From contig LNAC01001866.1 in assembly GCA_002007465.1 (NCBI GenBank), forward strand, positions 1 through 64,000: a stretch of DNA of 64,000 bases. Reading direction: 5' to 3'. This document shows positions 55,431-64,000 of this stretch, piece by piece. The DNA comes from Ailurus styani (Eukaryota; Chordata; Mammalia; Carnivora; Ailuridae). Positions within the stretch are counted from its first letter, which is position 1. Each line of letters opens with the position of its first letter. Under the pieces are notes generated by a model, which saw only the letters and a list, made by a program, of their open reading frames with translations, was not told the DNA's origin and ran no database searches. The position numbers and the translations under genes are program-made.

Positions 55431-55540
55431 AAAGTGGACATTTAACTGACTAAGCTACCCAGGCATCCCACACATTATTTTGTTATATTGTCTTTTCTTC
55501 TTAATGTAAATCAATATATTTTCTAACCTTAGTTTTGTTT

Positions 55541-55737
55541 TTTTTTTTTCAAAGATTTTATTTATTTATTTGACACAGAGAGAGAGATCACAAGTAGGCA
55601 GAGAGGCAGGCAGAGAGAGGAGGAAGCAGGCTCCCTGCAGAGCAGAGAGCCCGATGCGGGCCTCGATCCCAGGACCCTGAGATCATGACCTGAGCCGAAG
55701 GCAGAGGCCTTAACCCACTGAGCCACCCAGGCGCCCG
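55541..55737 (-). mobile_element. Can-SINE, mustelid (SINEC_Mv-like) type, close to consensus
   Basis: It is full length in reverse: 'aaagattttatttatttatt', 'cacaagtaggcagagaggca' and 'gccacccaggcgccc'. It is one of the least diverged copies in the window, hence among the youngest. The flanks share 'agtttt' followed by T runs, so the target duplication is unclear. Confidence 0.95.
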
Positions 55738-56344
55738 AGTTTTTTTTTTATTATGACACATTAATACATGGATTTCTTAAAAATATCTTAATTACTTTTT
55801 AAATATTTTGCAATTTTCTGTATGCCTTTGCTATTTGTTTATATTTTGATTCTGTATGGTCAAAGAACTTACGCTGATTAATTTCAATGCTTTTAATTCG
55901 TCAGAGCTTGCTTTTTGGCCATAAATATGGTCTCCTTTATGGACTATTTCTTGTGCAACTCGAAATAAAGTACATCCTACTGCTTGATGTATGATCAGGT
56001 TTAGTTATCATGTTTTTGTGGTCACATTGTAGTCTTACTGATTTTTTTGTTTACTTGTTATGTTAGTTATGAGAGAGGTATCAAAATCTATTACTTTATT
56101 TGAAGGTTTTGTTATTTTTCCTTGTAGTTCTATAATTTTCTGCTTTAGGTATTTTAAAGGGCTCCTATTAAGTTAGTATGTATTGAAAATGTTTCTGATC
56201 TTTTGGTGAATATATTTTTAGCATTTTGAAATGTTTCCCTGCATGCCTAGTAATATTCTTTCTGAAGGATTTATCTGATAATCTATCTACTCCAACTTTC
56301 TTCAGTTTCTCATAGTGCTTATATATATATATTTATTCCCTTGT

Positions 56345-58130
56345 CTTATTTTGGTAACTTTTTATTTTCAAATAGTGTTAGATTTACAGGAAAGTTGTTA
56401 AGGTAATACAGACAACTGCCATATAACAAATACTCAGTATTTCATATTACTAACAATTTACATATTATGGCAAATTTATTCAAATTAATGATGCAGTATT
56501 AATACATTAATATTAACTGAAGTCCATAGTTTGCTCAGATACCCTTAGTGTTTATTCAATATCCTTTTTCTGTCCCTGGATCTTACCAAGTATACCACAT
56601 TATGTTTAGTCATTACATCTCTTGGTATCTCTTAGCAGTAACAGTTTCTCAGATTTTTGGGTTTTTTTGTTTGTTTGTTTTAATTTTATTTATTTATTTG
56701 ACAGAGAGAGAGATCACAAGTAGGCAGAGAGGCAGGCAGAGAGAGAGGAGGAAGCAGGCTCCCCGCTGAGCAGGGAGCCCATGCGGGTCTTGATCCCAGG
56801 ACCCTGAGATCATGACCTGAGCAGAAGGCAGAGGCTTTAACCTACTGAGTCACCCAGGCACCCCAGATTTTCGTTGTTTTTGATGACCTTGACAGTTTTG
56901 AAAAGGACTGATCATTAAAATGCTCCTTATTTACAATTTGTCTGATGTTTTTCTCATGATTAGAATAGGATAATGCCTTTCTGGAAGGTAGACTATAAAG
57001 TGCCATTCTTATCATATCATTTCAAGAATACATACTAACAACAATACATATTGCTACTGATGTTAACTTTAATCACTTAGTTCAGGTAATGTAAAAATAA
57101 TATTTTCTCTACTGTAAAAATAATATTTTCCTCCTTTTAATAGTGTACCCTATGGAATGAAATCATTATGTGAAATCCACACTTAAAGATTGGAGAGTTA
57201 TTCAATTGTTTGAAATTGTTTTCATAAGAAACTTGTACATTCTCTCCCATTCATTTATTTATTCACTTATTTATACCAATGTGAATACATGGGTGCTTAT
57301 ATTATACTTTGGAATAAAAGCCAGTAATACTTCATTTATTTGTTGCTCTTACTTTCTTCAGTTTGGGTGATTATGAAGATGCTGTAAACAATTACATTCT
57401 GACTTTTGTGTGGAAATAGTTTTCAAATAATTTGGATAAATACATAGGATCCTAATTGTATGTTAAACTGCGTTTAGGTTTATCAGAATCTACCAAATGA
57501 CTTCTAAAACAACTCTAATTTTGCAAAGAATGCGAGTTCCTGTTGCTCTGTTTCCCCTCTAGCAAATAATATTGTTAAGTGATGACGACGACGATGATGA
57601 TTTTAAGACTATAGACATTATATTTTTTGTATCATGGTTGGTGTTACAATGACTTCATTTTACCCTTATTTTTAAAAACATGTTATCTGGTATAGAAATC
57701 TAGGTTGACAGTTTTATTTTTTTCTACCATCTTGAAAAAGTAACTTCATTTCTGATTTGCTTAGTTTCTGATGACAAATTTTCTGTCATCCTTATCTGTG
57801 TTCTGTTTATATAGCATATATTTTTCTTCTGAGTTTTAAAAAAAAGATTTTATCCATATTACTCACTGCTTTATTATCAATTAGATTTTGATATGTCTGC
57901 TTATTACTTTCTTTATATTTATTCTACTTGGAGTTTATTTAATGACTTGCATGTATAGATTTATGCTTTTCATCAAATTTGGAAAGAACTTGGGGTATTA
58001 CTTTTGAAATATTTCTTTTCCCTTTCTCTTCTGGGGCTCCATTTATTAGAATGCTCCATATTACCCCATGGGTCTATAGCCTCAGTACCTCTTTTTTTTT
58101 TTTTTTTGTCTTTAGAGCACTGAACTTAAC
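56345..58130 (-). mobile_element. Ancient L1-derived remnants, mostly antisense
   Basis: Diverged phrases recall old L1ME-type sequence. They are 'gttagatttacaggaaagtt' near 56378, 'gatgaccttgacagttttga' near 56882, 'ctgatgtttttctcatgatt' near 56942, 'gtgtggaaatagttttcaaa' near 57408 and 'gcttttcatcaaatttggaa' near 57966. The pieces need not come from one insertion. A small GAC/GAT run lies at 57580-57600. A SINE interrupts at 56660. Confidence 0.5.
56660..56863 (-). mobile_element. Can-SINE, mustelid (SINEC_Mv-like) type
   Basis: The reverse-oriented body has 'cacaagtaggcagagaggca' and the head 'tcacccaggcacccc'. A short duplication 'cagatttt' lies at 56650-56657 and 56864-56871. The frame at 56548-56769 reads into it. 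Confidence 0.93.
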
Positions 58131-59462
58131 GTTTCATAGTTTCCATTGACAGTCACTGATTTGCCTACTCACAGGGCCTGTTGTAGGCCTCCTTTGGGTG
58201 TTCTTGGGGAGGATTTTAGATAGGGGTTAAGACTCAGGCCCCTCTGTGGCACACAAAAGAAAAGTAATAAAGTAAAGCTTCCCATTAAAGCCAACTATTT
58301 TCATTAAATTGTGTTTCAAAGTATAGTAAAGATATAAAATAGAAATTAAATGGAAATAGGGAAGTCAGGTTTCTTTTATGGGATACATTATTTTTTATCA
58401 TAGTGGGAATTATTCATTATAGAAGGAGAAGATGAAAATGTTAGAGATGTAAGGGTTCGTTATCAGAACAAAGCCCTAGGTGATCAGGGAAGTCAGCATA
58501 TTAAAGAACACCCATTTCTTCACAGAATTATCTCTTAGATGGAGATTGTTAATCAGTTATAGTCTAGAGTTTTGGAGTAGAAAATTCACATTTTGCTGGA
58601 CTACATCCATATTTAGTAGAATATATCCACTAGGTAGTTCTAAAGCCATTCAGCTCGAGATGATATGTGAACCTGGAGACAGGGGAGAACTTCTTCAGGC
58701 GCAGCTGCTATAGGTAGCTCAATCAACTGTCACAGTTTAAAAAAGCAGTATTTCACCTGAAGGGACAAGAGTTAATGGGCAGAAGATAAGGACCTGAGCT
58801 GGCTGAACTCTCAGAGACTGGAATTATTACTGTAACCATCGTGAGGCTCTGGTTGTGTGTTTGTTCTCTGGAGGCAAAATATATGGAAGGTTTGGTCTAT
58901 TACTCATGGATTTTCCTTCCATTCCCCTAACTGCTTTTTCAGTTCTCCCCTACACATGCCATTTCTCACATGCTATGAAAAACACTTGGAACTTATTCTG
59001 AAGTGGGGCAGTAAATGTGAAAGAACAGTAAAAGTACCTGTCAAAGAATTTCAAGAACAGGCCTCTAGAGGGCAACTATAGAAATCACAACCTTGTCTCA
59101 TATTAATCACACACAATAATCACAACAACAGCTTAAAGTCCTCAACTACTTTTCAAAGGTGATCCTGGAAACTGAATGGCACATATAACATAAACAGTTA
59201 TCTATTCTCTGTGGAAAACTCGACTTCCATTTGATAAGCAGTCCTAAAATTGGCTTTTTATTTTTAAAATTACATAGGGACCACTCCACCAACTTCATAT
59301 GTCAGTCTTCACTTAAACTAATTAAAGGTGAGGCAAAGAAGTCGTCATTAGAGAGTAAGGAGAATGAAAGAACAATTATCTGCCATAACATATGCTTAGT
59401 AGATCTCATTTTCTCTGAATTATGAATGGAATGTAAAAGGATATATAGAACATAGAATTGCT
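58131..59462. other. Unannotated stretch
   Basis: I see no gene. The frames at 58480-58713, 58857-59081 and 59231-59425 lack domains and splice context. Confidence 0.45.
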
Positions 59463-59630
59463 GGGGCACCTGGGTGGCTCAGTCAGTTGAGTGTCTGCCT
59501 TCGGCTCAGGTCATGATCCCAGAGTCCTCATATGGAACCTCACATCAGGCTCACTGCTTGGCGGAGTCTGCTTTTCCCTCTTCCCAGCTTGCACACTCTT
59601 TCTCAAATAAATAAATAAAATATTAAAAAA
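59463..59630 (+). mobile_element. Can-SINE, older caniform type, shortened
   Basis: The head is 'ggggcacctgggtggctcag', then 'tgccttcggctcaggtcatg', and the tail is 'caaataaataaataaaatat'. Internal substitutions ('agagtcctcatatggaacc') show age. No clear target duplication is visible. Confidence 0.9.
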
Positions 59631-59640
59631 GAAAACATAG

Positions 59641-61500
59641 GAAAGTTCATCTCTCTTTCTCTCCCTCTCATACACATACACACTCTCACACCAAAATATG
59701 ATTTAAATAGGACATTCATTAATAAGAGAACTACAAGAGTATCTCATTCACCTTTACATTACCAGGACATAAATAATTCTTGGTGTTTTTTCATCCAGTT
59801 CTCATTAACTCTTATTTTGAATAAAGTAGTTACTATTTCAAAATTCCTTTCCAAACCCAAAACATTTAAAGCCATGAGAAAGAAAAATGTCTTTCAAAAC
59901 ATCTTTTGATGGTAGTGATGATACCAAAATCTGAACTTCTCAATTTCACAGTGTCTCTTTATGCTGGGGTTTAAATAAATTAACATATAAGAAACTAGTA
60001 TGGAACTTGACATGTAGTAGATTGAAGGAAATTACTTTTTCTCCTTCCATTCTCTATTTTGGATTATATAACTATGAATACAAATGGAAATCCTACAATA
60101 TTAGGATTTGGGGCTATGACAGAAAAGAAGCTTATTAATCATAGATTTCCTGGTTTGTGAGGTAAGCAGTATAAAATAACATATATCTTTGAAGCAAGAA
60201 TACACATTCCCTTTAATTGTCTGCGTGTGCTTGTTTAGTCAATCAATTAAAAAATCCTCATTTATTTCACTACTTTAGATATTTCTTCTGTCAGTCTAGC
60301 TTTAGATTGGGAAATACTGCATGCAAAACAAATGGGAAATCATTAAAGAACATTTATGTGCTCCCTGATCATCTTGAATAACCTTTGAAAAGTCAGTTTA
60401 AGTGACTATTGAAATACCATAAAGGAGTAATTAAAATGGAAGGTGAAATTACAAATCTTGAATCATCTTCTGATATGGTACCCTTGACAAAGGCACAGTA
60501 TGCAGAATTTACTTACCAAGGCTAGATTCTAATCTTTAAAGCCCTATGATTAATAATAATTATTATTTCATAAATGTATGAAGAGAGTTTTTCTCATTCA
60601 GGTCATAGGCATATTATTAAGAATTAACAGGAAAACAAAATTTAGTTGTCATTTAGAAAGACTTCATCTAAACAATGAAAATTAAGGAAGAGAATATTTC
60701 GTCAGTATAGATGGTTTTAGCAAATAGCTTTCTTTGAAGATGAAATAGTGAAAAGCTTGAAGTTTGTGTGTGAAGGTGAGAAAAAAGAGATAGGATATGG
60801 CTACAACAAATAACCATGAATGTTTTTCTGTCATCTGCAAAAGTAAAAGACCAAGGAGGAGCTTGAAAATGTTATCTTTTGTCACTTGGAATGACAGTGT
60901 CATTTGCAGCTCAAAACATTAATTCTAGAGGGATAATGAAGGAGAACAGATAATTCTGTTACTTTCTTTAAAATAATACAGGTCACTATTTTTAGATCTT
61001 AACTGTATGAGATAAGTGTCATAGCAAACAACTCGAATGCCTTGTGAACTAGTGTTGTGTGACATTAGACCAGAATTTTTTCATCTCACATAGTGAGTGA
61101 TATTTCAGGCAAGCAACAAACCATAGTAGTCCTCTTTTGGTAAACTCTGAAATGAGTGTATAGAAAATAAATGTTAAAATATTCTGAAGAGCTAATAAGT
61201 TTCCCTATAATTGGGTTATCCTGTTCATAACACATCTAACAAGACAGGAGTCTAGTCTATACTCAACATTATTAGATAAGAAGAAATGAGAAAGTGATGA
61301 AGCCCCCCCTTCCCTTCTTTCATTAAAAATAGATAACACCTGCCCCTGTGCAGGTAACATTGAAGAAAGATAGCACTGTGCTACTCAGGAATAGTGATGG
61401 ACAGATCATATGGGTACTTCATAGTTAGCTATTCATAGCATCTTCTTTCTCTCCACCTAAAGTGATTCTAGTTTCCAACTCAGGTTTTTGTTTCTTTCTC
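59641..61500. other. Unannotated stretch
   Basis: A CT/CA-rich patch lies at about 59648-59692. Otherwise I see nothing I can name. Confidence 0.45.
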
Positions 61501-61560
61501 ATTTCTTTCTTGCCTTAGGATCTAGCTGTATCTCAGTATAACCACCCCGCAACGTCCAAT

Positions 61561-61606
61561 ATGCAGTCACTAAAACTCCTAATTTTTACAGTTCTTTGTT
61601 TCGATT
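61561..61606 (+). CDS. Speculative first coding exon with signal-peptide-like start
   Basis: A strong acceptor (a long pyrimidine stretch, then 'tttcttgccttag', AG at 61517-61518) precedes an 88-base interval, 61519-61606. It ends at the donor-like 'gtgagtataa' (GT at 61607). Inside, an ATG at 61561 with A at -3 opens a frame that reads 'MQSLKLLIFTVLCFD' and leaves one extra base, giving a phase-1 splice. A short basic-then-hydrophobic start joined in phase 1 is common in small secreted proteins. I recognise no gene and see no matching downstream exon before the window ends. It may be coincidence. Confidence 0.22.
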
Positions 61607-62117
61607 GTGAGTATAAGGCATGAAGGAATGTCAGAATTTGAACTCCAAATGGAACATTTACATAGGTTTTTTTATATATTATACATGACTTACTAAGTCA
61701 GTATTTTAGGAATTCAAATACAACAAATCATAATTTAATGTTCTTTTCTTTGAAATCCCAGTGGATCTGATACATGAAGTAATTATTGTAATTCTTAGCC
61801 AATGCATTGAAAAAATGCTATGTTAGCTCCTACCTGGCTTTAGTATTGGGCATAATGTAATGCATACTGTGCTTTGGATGAAATGTATTGACATGGTGTA
61901 AATGCCGAAAGGAAATCTGCGTATTTTCTCATTGTACCAGTTTCTTTGTGAATTCTTTGAAACATAAACTAAGAATTTTGAGCTATTTGAAAATAAGCTT
62001 GAGTCTTCCTTAGTATTTTTGAAAATAATTACCTATGTAAGTTACAAGCCTTGTCTTATTTCTTAACATATCATTTAAAAAAAATTTATTTGATCTTTTT
62101 AGTTTTTTTTCCCCCCA

Positions 62118-62161
62118 GAGGACTGTTTTCAGGACTCACAGAATAGCTTGTACCAGATGCA
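62118..62161. other. Unique 44-base segment between a T/C run and a tailless SINE
   Basis: 'aggactgttttcaggactca' and what follows stand where a reverse-oriented SINE would show its 'atttatttgacagagag' tail side. A T8C6 run (62103-62116) precedes it. This suggests a rearranged or chimeric SINE 3' end. Confidence 0.5.
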
Positions 62162-62164
62162 TGC

Positions 62165-62309
62165 AGAGAGAGAGGAGAGGCAGAGAGAGAGGAGGAAGCA
62201 GGCTCCCCGCCCAGCAGAGAGCCCGACACAGGGCTCGATCCCAGGACCCTGAGATCATGACCTGAGCCAAAGGCAGAGGCTTTAACTCACTGAGCCACCC
62301 AGGCACCCC
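62165..62309 (-). mobile_element. Can-SINE, mustelid type, lacking its normal tail
   Basis: The reverse-oriented body is 'agagagagaggaggaagcag' and 'gagatcatgacctgagccaa', with head 'gccacccaggcacccc'. The usual 'attttatttatttga' tail does not adjoin it. The 'cacaagtaggcag' segment is replaced by 'ggagaggcagag'. Confidence 0.9.
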
Positions 62310-64000
62310 AAATACACCTTTTTAGATCTACCAGGCTTCCTGGTTGTTCAGCAGCTCTCCATAGATGACATTATCAAACACAGAGAAAATATTATTATTC
62401 TCCAAGGCCCTCAGCTACAGAATTCTTGGAATGTTGCCTTTATTATCACACATTACTGTAAGTTTTTTGAGGACAGAGACCCTTTCTGTCTGGCCATTTT
62501 ATTCCAAGAGCTTAAGTTGTTCCAGATACATGGTAGGTGGTAATTAAAAGATACATAAAATGCCTGGAAGACTTACATGAGGAATAAACAAAACTGTAAG
62601 TCAGTAAGGAGGGTATTCTCAGAGAAATGGGTTGAGATTATAAGTGCATCTCACATCAGGTGAGATATGTGTTCTTCTTTCTGTACTATCATACTCTTCT
62701 TGCAGAGATTAAATATTAAAAATATTTAATCAATATTACATCAATCAGATTATTTAGAATATATATTATAACTCATGTATAATTATAAATATAAAATGTA
62801 GCTACATGGTATAAAGTATTAAAGATTTATAATGATAAATTTTAACCATGTAATATTTAGTCCCTCTGTTCTCTGGAAATATTATAAGCCAAATTTTCAA
62901 GGATCCCCCCAGGCATAATCCGTTTAAAGCATAAAATACATACTCTTAACTAAAAAATTTTTATGGGCTTCTCCACTTTTCAGGAATGTTATTATTAATG
63001 TCATTGTAATGTTATTGTTATTGTTCTGACAAGGAAGAATCCCATCATAATAGTGCCTATTTTAGGCTGTAGTCTCATCTTAATGATCCATTTTAATATG
63101 ACTGTCACACTTCACACCTCTTCCTTCACTCGTATTGCCCTCTAAAGTCTACTATAATAGACTCCCTGCGGAAGTACACCTTCGTTTGAGACTTTACCCT
63201 TTATGTCTCAAACTATGTGACCTTCCTTTGTTCCCTTGGCAACATAAGAATTTATCAAATTTAAGTTAACTTGTGGGATTTTTTGGATGTTTCCACCATT
63301 ATGTGATGTTCCATTTAGGAACTACATTGCATTCCTGTTTGTGCTTTTGTTTATTTCCATATTCCCACTCTTAGAACATATGTTGAAATTAGATTGAATG
63401 TGCTATTTATTTGCCAAGGCATTTAAGCATAGGGAATTTTTGCTTTGCCTTAAACTATTTAAAAATCATTTCACATTTAAATGAATTTCATTTTTTTACT
63501 TGCTCTAATAATTATTTTTGCATCTAAATACTTCCAGTCCTGAGCTTCTATAGATTGGTGTGCATTTAAGCTTAAATACATGTAAGGTTTTTAATCCTCC
63601 CTATACATATGACTATCGATTGAAACTTACAGTGGCTTATGAAAAAGAGAAAAAAATGGGATAAATAAAAAGTTATCTTCTCACAATATCCATAATTCAA
63701 AAGAACTTTCTCTTTTCTCCTTTCATTAAAATATTATATAACATCAACTATTAAACCATCAATTACAGTTAAACTTAAAATCTGCATCAATTACTTATGA
63801 AAAATGTTTATGATTCACATATTCAACAGCTCTGTATATAAAAATCTTCTGTAAAGTATTAAGTGCAACTTTTAGATTTTCTTTAGCCTTATGTACTATA
63901 AATTCAAGCATACCTAACAGGTTTTAAGGTTTAAATTGGTCATTGAATTTAAAATGTCATATCTGAAATTTTCATTATCCTTGTAATAGCGGAAGTTTTG
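62310..64000. other. Unannotated AT-rich stretch
   Basis: I see no gene or named repeat to the window end. The 60-codon frame at 62365-62547 is chance. Confidence 0.45.

Larger units (their letters stand above)
55062..55464 (-). mobile_element. Older Can-SINE, split by a younger SINE
   Basis: The reverse-oriented tail poly(T) (55062-55102, with an assembly N at 55084) is followed by 'ggctccacacccaggatgga' and 'gctgagatcaagagttggct'. The head part 'acatttaactgactaagcta' resumes at 55438 after an inserted SINE. The outer duplication 'atcccacacatt' lies at 55050-55061 and 55465-55476. Confidence 0.88.
50690..56340 (-). mobile_element. Long old L1 (L1M-type), antisense, heavily interrupted
   Basis: Ordered antisense L1 landmarks run across 5.6 kb. 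They are the 3' UTR ('tgatgggttttgacaaacg' near 50774), the ORF2 C-terminus ('tgctatgaacatttgcatac' near 51359), 'acccatttcaaattattttt' near 52048, 'tatcaaaaatcaattgatgg' near 52659, 'tatagctttatagtaagtct' near 53022, RT ('tggtgaaattgaccattgaa' near 54500) and upstream ORF2 ('tatggactatttcttgtgc' near 55937). All coordinates fall in reverse L1 order, so the pieces are one insertion. Later arrivals inside it are a young L1 (51082), an MLT1 LTR (52090) with its own SINE, an AT palindrome (52814), and SINEs at 53488, 53762, 55062 (itself nested) and 55541. It is old and non-coding. Confidence 0.8.

Noticed and set aside
1..64000. CRISPR arrays, bacterial operons, riboswitches or phage-like modules
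   Set aside because: No spaced direct repeats, ribosome binding sites or tightly packed frames exist. Regularly recurring segments are all SINEs.

Overview
The window is nuclear DNA from a caniform carnivore, almost certainly a mustelid (ferret, mink, marten, badger or otter type). The main clue is more than 20 carnivore tRNA-Lys-derived SINEs (Can-SINEs). About ten of them carry the tail segment reading 'cacaagtaggcagagaggc', which I associate with the mustelid SINEC_Mv subfamily. The DNA is AT-rich, has no dense coding, and shows no bacterial or viral gene organisation. I see no complete protein-coding gene. Nearly all open reading frames of 60-200 codons are chance frames or fragments of retroelements.

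Layout. 1-6.6 kb: ancient L1 remnants, including one with an inverted 5' part, cut by a SINE-in-SINE nest. 6.5-20 kb: thinly populated sequence with SINEs, MIR pieces, an ancient LTR, an (AC)31 microsatellite and a possible tail-only retroinsertion at 12.9 kb. 20.7-23.3 kb: a young 5'-truncated L1 that has lost the reverse-transcriptase core. 25.8-26.3 kb: an MLT1-type LTR. 29.5-30.8 kb: an L1 piece lying inside a SINE tail. 31.4-32.1 kb: a MIR split by an unassigned insert. 35.4-38.1 kb: degraded ERVL-type proviral interior split by an antisense L1. 38.35-39.2 kb: a young L1 with a 5' inversion (twin priming). 46.6-48.5 kb: an old L1 followed by a processed pseudogene of the phenylalanyl-tRNA synthetase alpha subunit (FARSA), antisense. 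50.7-58.1 kb: antisense L1 remnants carrying at least eight later insertions, some nested, which give a relative time order. 58-64 kb: mostly unrecognised sequence, with one speculative signal-peptide exon at 61.52-61.61 kb.

Assembly quality matters here. There is one 446-base N gap and seven single-N joins. Six of the seven joins are flanked by near-identical direct copies of 18-188 bases, which looks like contig ends that were abutted instead of merged. These false duplications split or lengthen apparent reading frames.

There is no operon-like cooperation between genes. The story is the layering of retrotransposition events: L1 supplied the machinery for the SINEs, the pseudogene and probably the tail-only insertion. 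I found no convincing new biological system. The items most worth a second look are the tail-only insertion, the L1 in the SINE tail, the twin-primed L1, the candidate exon and the systematic assembly artefacts.
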